A stretch of DNA of 11,820 nucleotides from NCBI GenBank assembly GCA_937983055.1, contig CALJLA010000034.1, positions 1 to 11,820 on the forward strand, given 5' to 3'. A program made the translations under genes and the position numbers. This document shows, one piece after another, positions 1 to 7,009 of the stretch (its first letter is position 1; the number at the start of each line of letters is the position of its first letter). This stretch comes from an uncultured Pseudomonadota bacterium. GTDB lineage: Bacteria > Pseudomonadota > Gammaproteobacteria > Burkholderiales > Eutrophovitaceae. Under the pieces are notes generated by a model. The model ran no database searches and was not told where the DNA came from. It was given only the letters and a program-made list of their open reading frames with translations.

Positions 1-616
1 CGCATTCTGTGCCTGGCAGGACCTGTCGGATCGGGCGGTGGCGCCCGGCGCCGCCGCGCCTGATCTCGGCGCATCGCTGGAGCGCAACTACAAGCCGCTG
101 GTGCTGGCGCTGCGCGCCCTACCGATGCCGGTCATTGCCGCGGTGAACGGCGTGGCCGCCGGCGCCGGCGTCAGCGTCGCGCTGGCCTGCGACATCGTGG
201 TCGCGGCGCGCTCCGCACGCTTCGTGCAGGCGTTCAGCAAACTCGGCCTGGTGCCGGATGCCGGCGCGACCCACTTCCTGACCGGCCGCCTCGGCACGGC
301 GCGCGCGCTCGGGCTGGCGCTCAGCGGCGAACAGCTCACCGCCGAGCAGGCCGAAGCCTGGGGGCTCATCTGGAAGTGCGTCGACGACGCCGAGCTGATG
401 CCCACCGTGCGGGCGCTGGCTGAACGCCTTGCCGCCGGTCCGACCCTCGGATTCGCCCGCACCAAGCAGGCGTTCTACGCCGCCGAGCGTCAGACGCTGG
501 AGCAGCAGCTCGACCTGGAATGCAATCTGCAGCGCGAGCTGGGGCGTACACAGGATTACCGGGAGGGCGTGAACGCTTTCCTGGAGAAGCGCGCGCCGCG
601 CTTCACCGGGAGCTGA
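1..616 (+). CDS. paaG: PaaG, ring-1,2-epoxyphenylacetyl-CoA isomerase (crotonase family), 5' truncated by window edge
   Basis: The frame is open from base 2 to the TGA at 614-616, giving about 204 residues. E. coli PaaG has about 262, so some 60 N-terminal residues lie outside the window. PaaG isomerises the ring-1,2-epoxide of phenylacetyl-CoA to the oxepin-CoA in the cytoplasm. The visible crotonase signatures are the first substrate/oxyanion loop (AFCAWQDLSDR), the second (VNGVAAGAGVSVALACDIV), and SKLGLVPDAG, which carries the PaaG-type catalytic Asp. The end (DYREGVNAFLEKRAPRFTG) closely resembles E. coli PaaG as I remember it. A GTG at 38 is only an internal Val codon, because the conserved AFCA loop lies upstream in frame. 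Oddity: the loop reads CAWQDL where the family has CAGQDL (codon TGG at 14-16). Only 2 nt separate it from paaH, so the two are co-transcribed. Assignment as PaaG rather than a generic enoyl-CoA hydratase rests on motif similarity plus the neighbouring paaH. Confidence 0.88.
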   Translation, partial: AFCAWQDLSDRAVAPGAAAPDLGASLERNYKPLVLALRALPMPVIAAVNGVAAGAGVSVALACDIVVAARSARFVQAFSKLGLVPDAGATHFLTGRLGTARALGLALSGEQLTAEQAEAWGLIWKCVDDAELMPTVRALAERLAAGPTLGFARTKQAFYAAERQTLEQQLDLECNLQRELGRTQDYREGVNAFLEKRAPRFTGS

Positions 617-618
617 GC

Positions 619-2139
619 ATGCGCGACGCACTTCCACCCTCGGCCAAGGTCGCGGTGATCGGTGCCGGCACCATGGGCAGCGGCATCGCAGTGGTTGCCG
701 CGCGCGCCGGGCACGAGGTCTATCTGCTGGATTCTTTTCCCGGTGCCTGCGACCGCAGCAAGAAAACCATCGAGAAAGACCTGGAAAAACTGGCCGAACG
801 CGGCAGGATCTCGCGCGACGATGCGGCCGCTACCGCCGCGCGTATCCATCCGGTGCACAAGATGCTGGCGCTTGCCGACGCATCGTTCGTGGTCGAGGCG
901 ATTGCCGAGGACCTGGATGCCAAGCGCACCCTGTATCACGGACTCGAGGTCGAGGTCTCGCCCGAGTGCGTGATCGCCAGCAATACCTCGTCGCTTTCGA
1001 TCACCGCGCTGGCGCAGGGCATGCAGCATCCCGGCCGGCTGGTCGGCATGCATTTCTTCAATCCGGCGCCGCGCATGGCGCTGGTCGAGATCGTCAGCGG
1101 ACTGTCGACCGATCCGGCGGTGGCCGCGCTGGCGGCGGCCGCCGCGAAGGCCTGGGGCAAGACGCCGGTCCACACTGCATCCAGTCCCGGCTTCATAGTG
1201 AACCGGGTAGCACGGCCGTACTACAGCGAGGCGATGCGCTTTCTGACCGAGCAGGCCGGCACGCCGGTGACACTCGACACCGTGATGCGGGACTGCGGCG
1301 GCTTTCCGATGGGTCCCTGCGAGCTGATGGACCTGATCGGCCTGGATGTGAACCTTGCGGTGACCAGCCAGGTATTCCAGGCCCTCGGCCACGACCGCCG
1401 CTACGCACCCTCGCTGCTGCAGCAGGAACTGGTGCGCGCCGGGCGGCTCGGGCGCAAGAGCGGCAAAGGCTTCTTCGACTACGGCGCCGACGCCGATCAT
1501 CCCGTGCCAGTGGAGGAAGCCCCGCTGGAAGCGGCGGGCAAGATCGCGGTGGTCGGCGAGATCGCGCCGCTGCAGCCGCTGCTCGATCGCCTGACCCAGG
1601 CCGGCGTCGACATCAAGGTATCGAAAGGCCCCGCACATGTGGAAATCGGCGCAGCCAATGTCGCGCTGACCGACGGGCGCACAGCGACCCGGCGCGCGGC
1701 CGAGGAACATCGCCGCGACCTGGTGCTGATCGACCTGTGCTTCGACTACCAGAAAAGCCCGCGTGTGGCGGTGACGCGCGCCGACCAGTGTCACGAGCAG
1801 GCCTATGTCGCGGTGGTCGGCAACCTGCAGAAGGCCGGGTTCAGGGTCACGCCACTAACCGACATCGCCGGCATGGTGGTGATGCGCACGGTGGCGATGC
1901 TGGCCAACGAAGCGGCCGATGTCGCCGCCCAGGGCATTGCCGATGCGCCCGACATCGACACGGCCATGCTGCTCGGCACGCACTACCCGATCGGGCCGCT
2001 GGCCTGGGCCGACCGGCTCGGGCCTGCCTTCGTCGCCAGCGTGCTTGAGCATCTGCGCGCGCACTACGGCGAGGAGCGCTACCGCGTATCGCCGGCGCTC
2101 AACCAACTGCGCTGGAACGGCGGCAAGTTCCACGGCTGA
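619..2139 (+). CDS. paaH: PaaH (PaaC), 3-hydroxyadipyl-CoA dehydrogenase, NAD-dependent
   Basis: This 506-residue cytoplasmic enzyme oxidises 3-hydroxyadipyl-CoA to 3-oxoadipyl-CoA late in phenylacetyl-CoA degradation. ATG 619 is chosen because GGGAG (608-612) lies 6 nt upstream and the NAD-binding fold begins straight after it; a longer in-frame reading back to 520 would run through paaG. GAGTMGSG (15-22) is the dinucleotide loop. The 3-hydroxyacyl-CoA dehydrogenase active-site residues are visible as S124 (SNTSS), H145 and N148 (MHFFNP) and E157. The first C-terminal domain starts near SPGFIVNR (189-196) and includes GPCELMDLIGLD. Residues ~307-385 form the reduced Rossmann-like insert of the PaaH/PaaC group, followed by a second C-terminal dehydrogenase domain (~395-506, with GTHYPIGPLAWAD). 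The length fits PaaH proteins (475-510). No later paa gene follows on this strand, so this is the end of the paa block in this direction. Confidence 0.92.
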   Translation: MRDALPPSAKVAVIGAGTMGSGIAVVAARAGHEVYLLDSFPGACDRSKKTIEKDLEKLAERGRISRDDAAATAARIHPVHKMLALADASFVVEAIAEDLDAKRTLYHGLEVEVSPECVIASNTSSLSITALAQGMQHPGRLVGMHFFNPAPRMALVEIVSGLSTDPAVAALAAAAAKAWGKTPVHTASSPGFIVNRVARPYYSEAMRFLTEQAGTPVTLDTVMRDCGGFPMGPCELMDLIGLDVNLAVTSQVFQALGHDRRYAPSLLQQELVRAGRLGRKSGKGFFDYGADADHPVPVEEAPLEAAGKIAVVGEIAPLQPLLDRLTQAGVDIKVSKGPAHVEIGAANVALTDGRTATRRAAEEHRRDLVLIDLCFDYQKSPRVAVTRADQCHEQAYVAVVGNLQKAGFRVTPLTDIAGMVVMRTVAMLANEAADVAAQGIADAPDIDTAMLLGTHYPIGPLAWADRLGPAFVASVLEHLRAHYGEERYRVSPALNQLRWNGGKFHG

Positions 2140-2214
2140 CGCCGGGTACGGCTTGCCGGGGCGAAGGCCCTCGTTCAGACTGCGCGCTTTCGCCGAATTG
2201 CCCGGAACGGATTC

Positions 2215-4311
2215 ATGAAAACTCTCGCTGTTGGCGCGCGCCTGCTGGTCGCCGCCGTGCTGTTATCACTGATCGCGCTGCCGGCCCAGGCACGCCTGAC
2301 CCGCCTGGAAATCGAAAAACGCGAAGTGGTTGCCGGGGGCCAGCCTTTCGGCGCCAGCGGCCCATACGAAAAGCTCACCGGCCGCGCCTGGTTCGAGGTC
2401 GACCCGACCCACCGGCGCAACACGCCGGTGTTCGACCTCGACCGCGCGCGCCTGAACGACCGCGGCCAGGTGGAGTTTTCCGCCGACATGGTGATTCTCA
2501 AACCGGTGGATCTCGCCAGGGGCAATGGCCGCCTGTTTTTCGAGGTGAACAACCGCGGCCGCAAGATCGCCTTCGGCCGGCTGCACGACACCGCCGCTGA
2601 CGCCAACATGAACAACCCGATGGCGCCGGCGGATTTCGGCAACGGTTTCCTGATGCGCCGAGGCTACGTGATCGCCTGGGTCGGCTGGGGCGCGGACATC
2701 GCGCCCGGCGACCACCGGCTGACAGTGGCGTTTCCGATCGCCGGCACCGCCGAACAGCCGCTGACCGAGCGCATCCTGACGGAGTTTTCCGACCGCAATT
2801 TCGACGGCGGGCAGCCCTTCACCCTGCCGTTGTCGGGCGGGGCGGCGTTCAAGCCCTATCCCGCGGTGTCGACCGACCGGACCCAGGCCCAGGCCGAACT
2901 CTACGTCGTCGCCAGCGACTCCCCGCGGCCGAGCGGACCGGGCATCCCGCGCGGGGAGCCGGTGCCGGAGGACGAATGGGCATTCGCGCACTGCCCCGAA
3001 GGCTGGCCGGGCACGCCCTCGGCCACCCACATCTGCCTGAAGAACGGTTTCCGCAACGATCGCAACTATCACCTGATCTATCGCGCCACCGGCTCGCCGG
3101 TCATGGGGCTGGGCTATGCAACCAGCCGCGACTTCGTCGCCTTCCTGCGCAACGAGGCGCAGGACGCCGCCGGCAATCCCAATCCGGTGCACGGCCTCAA
3201 GCACACGCTCTGCCTCGGCATTTCCTCGAGCGGCATGTACCTGCGCGATTTCCTGTACCAGGGCTTCAACGTCGACGAGCAGGAGCGCCGGGTGTGCGAC
3301 GGCATGCTGATTCACGTGGCCGGGGTGCACAAGCTGTTCCTCAACTACCGGTTCGCGCAGCCCAATCCGTTTTCCCAGCAGCACCGCGAACGCTACGTGC
3401 CCGACACAAACTTTCCGCGCCAGTACGCGGTGCGGGTGAACCCCTTCACCAGAGTGCAGGACGGCATCCTGAAGAAACCGCTGTGGGACCCGAAGATCAT
3501 CCACACCGACACCTCGAACGAATACTGGCAGTTCCGCGCCTCGCTCACCGGCGCCAGCGAGGGCGCCACGATGGATTTCAGCGAGTCGCCCAAGGTGCGC
3601 CGCTATCTGCTGTCCAGCCTTCAGCACGGCGGCTTCAAGGGCGAGCCGCCGCACCGCGGCATCGCCGGGCGGCAATGCGAGCAGCTGTCCAACCCGGTGC
3701 ATCCCGGCCCGATGCTGCGCGCTCTGGTGGTGGCGCTCGATGAATGGGTGACCGGGAACAAGGCGCCGCCGCCGATGCGGGTGCCGCTCATTGCCGACGG
3801 CACCCTGGTGCGTCCGGAGGAACTGAAACTGCCGGCGATACCGGGGCTCGCCTACCACGGACTGCACAACGGCTCGGGCGATCGCGACTTCGGCCCGCGG
3901 GTGCGCTTCAATTCCGGGGTGATCGACAAGCTCATTCCCGAGACCATGGCGCCGCACCAGGTGCTGGTGCCCCAGGTCGACGCGCTCGGCAACGAGATCG
4001 CCGGCATCCGCCATCCGTTCGTCGAGGCGCCGACCGCAACCCTGCTCGGCTGGAATACCCGCACCCCGGCCTTCGGCGGGCCCGACCTGTGCGACCTGCT
4101 CGGCTCGATGATTCCCCTGGCGAGAACGCGCGCCGAAGCGGACGCCGCCGGCGACCCGCGCCCCTCGCTCGAAGAGCTCTACGGCGATCACGCCGGCTAT
4201 GTCGCGGCGGTGGCGAAGGCGGCGCGCGCGCTGCAGGCCGAGCGCCTGATGCTGGACGAAGACGTGCAACGCGTCATTGCCGAAGCCGAAGCCTCCGGGG
4301 TGCTGCGCTGA
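2215..4311 (+). CDS. Exported alpha/beta hydrolase domain protein (Abhydrolase_10-like), substrate unknown
   Basis: The protein has 698 residues. Its N-terminus (MKTLAVGARLLVAAVLLSLI, then ALPAQA) is a classic Sec signal peptide with predicted cleavage after AQA at residue 26, so the mature enzyme is periplasmic or secreted. I recognise the large alpha/beta hydrolase family that Pfam calls Abhydrolase_10. The nucleophile elbow is GISSSG (335-340), with S337 as probable nucleophile. E436 (in SNEYW) and H496 (in NPVHPGP) are in the places where this family usually carries the acid and the histidine; the triad is my inference from spacing. Conserved family phrases include FEVNNRGRK and ALDEWV. 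The start is ATG 2215 with only a weak GGAAC 5-9 nt upstream. It follows paaH by 75 nt on the same strand, and no strong promoter or terminator is visible between them, so co-transcription is possible. No phenylacetate role is known to me. Its natural substrate (ester, lactone or polyester) cannot be read from the sequence. Confidence 0.8.
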   Translation: MKTLAVGARLLVAAVLLSLIALPAQARLTRLEIEKREVVAGGQPFGASGPYEKLTGRAWFEVDPTHRRNTPVFDLDRARLNDRGQVEFSADMVILKPVDLARGNGRLFFEVNNRGRKIAFGRLHDTAADANMNNPMAPADFGNGFLMRRGYVIAWVGWGADIAPGDHRLTVAFPIAGTAEQPLTERILTEFSDRNFDGGQPFTLPLSGGAAFKPYPAVSTDRTQAQAELYVVASDSPRPSGPGIPRGEPVPEDEWAFAHCPEGWPGTPSATHICLKNGFRNDRNYHLIYRATGSPVMGLGYATSRDFVAFLRNEAQDAAGNPNPVHGLKHTLCLGISSSGMYLRDFLYQGFNVDEQERRVCDGMLIHVAGVHKLFLNYRFAQPNPFSQQHRERYVPDTNFPRQYAVRVNPFTRVQDGILKKPLWDPKIIHTDTSNEYWQFRASLTGASEGATMDFSESPKVRRYLLSSLQHGGFKGEPPHRGIAGRQCEQLSNPVHPGPMLRALVVALDEWVTGNKAPPPMRVPLIADGTLVRPEELKLPAIPGLAYHGLHNGSGDRDFGPRVRFNSGVIDKLIPETMAPHQVLVPQVDALGNEIAGIRHPFVEAPTATLLGWNTRTPAFGGPDLCDLLGSMIPLARTRAEADAAGDPRPSLEELYGDHAGYVAAVAKAARALQAERLMLDEDVQRVIAEAEASGVLR

Positions 4312-4318
4312 GGCGCGC

Positions 4319-4348
4319 TTGACAGGCGACGCCCGGCCCCGCAAGAAT
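4319..4348 (+). promoter_or_regulatory. Sigma70-like promoter for the aminotransferase leader
   Basis: A perfect -35 consensus TTGACA (4319-4324) is followed by an 18-nt spacer and AAGAAT (4343-4348), a 4/6 match to the -10 consensus. It begins 8 nt after the upstream hydrolase stop codon. The predicted start of transcription, 6-7 nt after the -10, falls at or next to A4355. No other convincing promoter lies between 4311 and the aminotransferase start. Confidence 0.6.
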
Positions 4349-4354
4349 CCCCGC

Positions 4355-4438
4355 ATGCAGACGGCATCTTTTCAGCGACGCTCGAACCGCACGGTGCGCC
4401 CCCCGCACCGCGGCGCTCGTGCGCGCGGACGTCGATGA
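4355..4438 (+). CDS. Candidate arginine-rich leader peptide, 27 codons
   Basis: The mini-ORF runs from ATG 4355 to TGA 4436-4438. It starts MQTASFQRRSNRTV and ends RGARARGRR. Nine of its 27 codons are arginine (CGA, CGC, CGC, CGC, CGC, CGT, CGC, CGT, CGA). The ATG has no Shine-Dalgarno sequence but coincides with the predicted transcription start, so it would be translated as a leaderless message. The ORF overlaps the candidate antiterminator strand (4414-4421). Arginine control codons before an arginine-biosynthesis gene would make biological sense. Caution: random reading frames in DNA this GC-rich are naturally arginine-rich, so coding is unproven. Confidence 0.35.
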   Translation: MQTASFQRRSNRTVRPPHRGARARGRR

Positions 4439-4469
4439 GCCGATAAGCCGGCAACGCATTCGACCCCAG

Positions 4470-4498
4470 GGCCACGAGCGAACCTCGTGGCCTTTTTT
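4470..4498 (+). terminator. Intrinsic terminator directly upstream of the ArgD-type gene
   Basis: A perfect 9-bp stem, GGCCACGAG (4470-4478) with CTCGTGGCC (4484-4492), closes a 5-nt loop (CGAAC) and is followed by six T residues (4493-4498) and then GTTTCTT. It is one-directional, since the other strand has no U-run. It ends only 20 nt before the aminotransferase ATG, leaving no room for a promoter after it. It could also stop read-through from the hydrolase gene. Confidence 0.85.
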
Positions 4499-4518
4499 GT
4501 TTCTTGAGGCGACCCGAC

Positions 4519-5724
4519 ATGTATACCGAAACCGCGCTCGATCCCCTGCACTACCCGGTTGATTCCCTGATGGACATCGCGGCGCGTCCCCCGCTGGTGT
4601 TCGTGCACGGCCGCGGCAGCTGGCTTACCGATCACCTCGGGCGCGAGTATCTCGATTTCGTGCAGGGCTGGGCGGTGAACTGTCTCGGCCATTCGCCGGC
4701 GCCGGTGGTGCAGGCCATCGCCGGGCAGGCGGCGCGGCTGATCAACCCCAGCCCGGCCTTCTACAACGACCGCGCGCTGACGCTGGCTTCGCGTTTGACC
4801 GCCTCCAGCGGCCTGGAGCGGGTGTTCTTCGCCAACAGCGGCGCCGAGGCCAACGAGGGCGCGATCAAGCTGGCGCGCAAGTGGGGGGCGCTGCACCGCG
4901 CCGGCGCACACGAAATCGTCACCCTGCACAACGGCTTTCACGGCCGCACGCTGGCGACGATGGCCGCCTCCGGCAAGCCGCAGTGGGCCGCCCTGTTCGA
5001 GCCGAAGGTGCCCGGCTTTCCGAAGGTGCCGCTCAACGATCTCGCGGCCGTCGACGCCGCCATCGGCGAGCGCACCGTCGCGGTCATGCTCGAGCCGGTG
5101 CTCGGCGAAGCCGGCGTGCTGCCGGTCGACGGCGAGTATCTGCGCGCGCTGCGCCGGCTGACCGAGGCGCGCGGCGTGCTGCTGATCCTCGACGAGGTGC
5201 AGACCGGCATGGGGCGCACCGGCACGCTGTACGCCTGCCAGCGCCACGGCGTGCGGCCGGACATCATGACGCTGGGCAAGGGACTTGGCGGCGGCGTGCC
5301 GCTGGCCGCCCTGCTCGCACGCGAATCGGTCAGCTGCTTCGAGCACGGCGACCAGGGCGGCACTTTCAACGGCAACCCGCTGATGAGCGCCGCCGGCTGC
5401 GCGGTGTTCGATGCGGTAACCGCACCGGGATTTCTGGAGGGCGTTGAAGCGCGCGGCGAGACGCTGCGCGGGGGTCTGCGGAAGTTGTCGGCGCGCTACG
5501 AACTTGGCGAGGTGCGCGGACCCGGGCTGCTGCAGGCGCTGGAACTCGGCCGCGACGCCGGCAGCGCCGTGGTCGCGCAGGCGCGCAGCCTCGGCCTGCT
5601 GATCAACTCGCCGCGGCCGTCGACGCTGCGCTTCATGCCGGCGCTCAACGTCAGCGACGGCGAGATCGCCGAGATGCTCGTGCGGCTCGCCCGTGCGCTG
5701 GAAAGCGCGCTGGTGCCGGCCTGA
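4519..5724 (+). CDS. argD: Class III PLP aminotransferase, acetylornithine aminotransferase (ArgD) type
   Basis: The 401-residue cytoplasmic enzyme most likely converts N-acetylglutamate semialdehyde and glutamate to N2-acetylornithine and 2-oxoglutarate in arginine synthesis. ATG 4519 is preferred over an in-frame TTG at 4504 because GAGG (4506-4509) lies 9 nt before it. The features of the fold are complete: FANSGAEANEGAIK (104-117, phosphate/cofactor loop), FHGRT (140-144), D225 in ILDEVQTGMGRTG (pyridine-nitrogen aspartate), the Schiff-base K254 in MTLGKGLGGGVP, and GGTFNGNPL (280-288). The sequence LDFVQGWAVNCLGHSP and the ending LRFMPALNVS match the ArgD-like group common in Burkholderiales. 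Length fits the family (~395-405). Class III members with other omega-amino donors (GABA, beta-alanine) cannot be excluded from motifs alone. The gene is solitary, preceded by its own promoter, leader and terminator, and converges on the OsmC fusion gene with 4 nt between stops. Confidence 0.75.
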   Translation: MYTETALDPLHYPVDSLMDIAARPPLVFVHGRGSWLTDHLGREYLDFVQGWAVNCLGHSPAPVVQAIAGQAARLINPSPAFYNDRALTLASRLTASSGLERVFFANSGAEANEGAIKLARKWGALHRAGAHEIVTLHNGFHGRTLATMAASGKPQWAALFEPKVPGFPKVPLNDLAAVDAAIGERTVAVMLEPVLGEAGVLPVDGEYLRALRRLTEARGVLLILDEVQTGMGRTGTLYACQRHGVRPDIMTLGKGLGGGVPLAALLARESVSCFEHGDQGGTFNGNPLMSAAGCAVFDAVTAPGFLEGVEARGETLRGGLRKLSARYELGEVRGPGLLQALELGRDAGSAVVAQARSLGLLINSPRPSTLRFMPALNVSDGEIAEMLVRLARALESALVPA

Positions 5725-5728
5725 TCGC

Positions 5729-6964
5729 TCAGCCCGGCGCCGGGGCGAGCCGGCTGCGCACCACCACCTCCGAATGGAGGGTGCGGTGCACCGGGCAGCG
5801 ATCGGCGATCTCCAGCAGCCGCTGGCGCTGTGCGCCGTCCAGGTTGCCGGTCAGCGTGATGACGCGGTCGATGCGGTCGATCCTGCCTTCGCGGGTCTCG
5901 CAGTCCTCGCAGTCGGCGGCGTGGATCTTGTCATGAGTCAGCCGAACCGACACGCTCTCCAGCGGCAGCCGCTTGTGCTCGGCGTACATGCGCAGGGTCA
6001 TCGCGGTGCACGCGCCAAGCGCGGCGGACAGCAGCTCGTAGGGCGTCAGACCGAGATCGTTGCCGCCGACCGATGCCGGCTCGTCCGCGCTCAGACGATG
6101 GTGCCGCGCGCGCACCCGCTGCGAGTATCGGCCGCGCCCATCCTCCGCCACCTCCACCACCCCGGGCTCCAGCGCAGGCTCGCCGGCTGCTGACGTCTCG
6201 GCGGCGCCGATGTAGCGCTGCGCCCACACGGCCAGCACCTGGCCCACATAGGTCGCATCCTCCCGGCGGGACAGCAGATGATCGGCGCCGTCCAGCGACA
6301 CGAAGCTCTTGGGATGCTTCGCGGCAGTGAAGATGCGCGACGCGTTGTCGACCGGCACGGTACTGTCCAGCGGCGCGTGGAACACCAGCAGCGCCTTGCG
6401 CATCCGTCCAAGCTCGTCGGTCAGCCTGCGCTCCGAAACATCCTCGATGAACTGCCGGCGGATGCGAAACCTGCGGCCGTGCAGCGTGACCTCGGCTTCG
6501 CCCTCGGCCTCGATCCGCGGCGCGGAATCCTTGATGAGGTGCAGTACATGCGCGGGATCGGCGGGCGCGTTGATGGTGGCGACCGCCGCCGCATCGTCGA
6601 GACGGCCCGCCGCCGCCAGCACCGCCGCCCCGCCCAGACTGTGGCCGATCAGCAGCCTCGGCGCCTGGTGCTGCGCGCGCAGATATCCGGCCGCCGCCAC
6701 CAGGTCGTCGACGTTCGACGAGAAATTGGTGCTGGCGAATTCGCCCTCGCTGCCGCCCAGCCCGGTGAAATCGAAACGCAGCACCGCAATGCCGGCGTCG
6801 GCCAGGGCGCGCGCGATGTAGGTGCTGGCGCGCGTGTCCTTCGAGCAGGTGAAACAGTGAGCGAACAGCGCAAAGGCCGACGGTTCGCCGTCAGGAAAAT
6901 CGAGCCGCGCCGCCAGCCCGGCGCCGGATGCGCCGGCAAAGCGCACCGCTTCGCTTCTGGCCAT
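5729..6964 (-). CDS. Bifunctional alpha/beta hydrolase-OsmC family protein
   Basis: The 411-residue cytoplasmic protein is a fusion. Residues 1-~255 form an alpha/beta hydrolase with nucleophile elbow GHSLGG (S109), probable acid D200 (FHAPLDSTVP) and probable H229 (DGADHL). Residues ~265-411 form an OsmC/Ohr-like domain with the two redox cysteines C319 (GACTAM) and C390 (DRCPVHRTL), expected to reduce organic hydroperoxides. An extra C352-x2-C355 pair (DCEDCE) sits between them, as I recall from other members of this fusion group. ATG 6964 is preceded by GGGGGGAA as ribosome-binding site. The gene is 45 nt downstream of the M48 lipoprotein gene on the same strand, so a shared transcript is likely. 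The fusion is a known architecture in proteobacteria, but its physiological substrate is, to my knowledge, not defined. A plausible reading is coupled hydrolysis and peroxide reduction. Confidence 0.88.
   Translation of the reverse strand: MARSEAVRFAGASGAGLAARLDFPDGEPSAFALFAHCFTCSKDTRASTYIARALADAGIAVLRFDFTGLGGSEGEFASTNFSSNVDDLVAAAGYLRAQHQAPRLLIGHSLGGAAVLAAAGRLDDAAAVATINAPADPAHVLHLIKDSAPRIEAEGEAEVTLHGRRFRIRRQFIEDVSERRLTDELGRMRKALLVFHAPLDSTVPVDNASRIFTAAKHPKSFVSLDGADHLLSRREDATYVGQVLAVWAQRYIGAAETSAAGEPALEPGVVEVAEDGRGRYSQRVRARHHRLSADEPASVGGNDLGLTPYELLSAALGACTAMTLRMYAEHKRLPLESVSVRLTHDKIHAADCEDCETREGRIDRIDRVITLTGNLDGAQRQRLLEIADRCPVHRTLHSEVVVRSRLAPAPG
5733..5744. repeat. Perfect GC palindrome at the convergent gene junction
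   Basis: CCCGGCGCCGGG is self-complementary and flanked by GCTC (5727-5730) and GAGC (5747-5750), so either transcript could fold here. It lies inside the last codons of the OsmC fusion gene. There is no T-tract on either side, so it is not a standard intrinsic terminator; any role in ending the two convergent transcripts is speculative. Confidence 0.35.
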
Positions 6965-6991
6965 GGTTCCCCCCGATGGAGTGCGTTCATG

Positions 6992-7007
6992 CGGGGCGCG
7001 CGCCCCG
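6992..7007. repeat. 16-bp perfect GC palindrome after the M48 stop codon
   Basis: CGGGGCGCGCGCCCCG is fully self-complementary and starts 2 nt after the M48 protease stop codon (- strand TGA at 7012-7010), in the 45-nt space before the OsmC fusion gene. As RNA it would form a compact hairpin at the 3' end of the M48 cistron. With no U-run behind it on the - strand it is more likely an mRNA-stabilising or processing hairpin than a terminator. Confidence 0.45.
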
Positions 7008-7009
7008 TT

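Larger units (their letters stand above)
4355..4500 (+). promoter_or_regulatory. Candidate transcription-attenuator leader RNA upstream of the ArgD-type gene
   Basis: The predicted transcript starts near 4355 and must cross the intrinsic terminator at 4470-4498 to reach the aminotransferase start codon at 4519. The leader contains mutually exclusive pairings. CGCTCGTG (4414-4421) is perfectly complementary over 8 nt to CACGAGCG (4473-4480), which includes most of the left arm of the terminator, so it can act as an antiterminator. CGCAC (4404-4408) can in turn pair with GTGCG (4419-4423) and hide it. A further strong hairpin, CGGTGCG (4392-4398) with CGCACCG (4404-4410) around a five-C loop, competes with that. 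These pairings were found by eye. Attenuation is an inference; a constitutive small RNA ending at the terminator is the main alternative. I do not recognise a named riboswitch class. Confidence 0.5.

Noticed and set aside
556..1794. 412-codon open frame on the - strand opposite paaH
   Set aside because: It is antisense to clear dehydrogenase motifs and starts and ends inside neighbouring genes; a codon-bias shadow.
2266..4356. 696-codon open frame on the - strand opposite the secreted hydrolase
   Set aside because: It is the mirror frame of a well-supported gene with signal peptide and catalytic motifs. It has low-complexity His/Arg/Val composition, no domain, and would cover the aminotransferase promoter region.
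5725..5750. Bidirectional terminator between the convergent aminotransferase and OsmC genes
   Set aside because: A GC palindrome exists but no T-tract follows it on either strand, and the stop codons are only 4 nt apart. It was kept only as a low-confidence inverted repeat.
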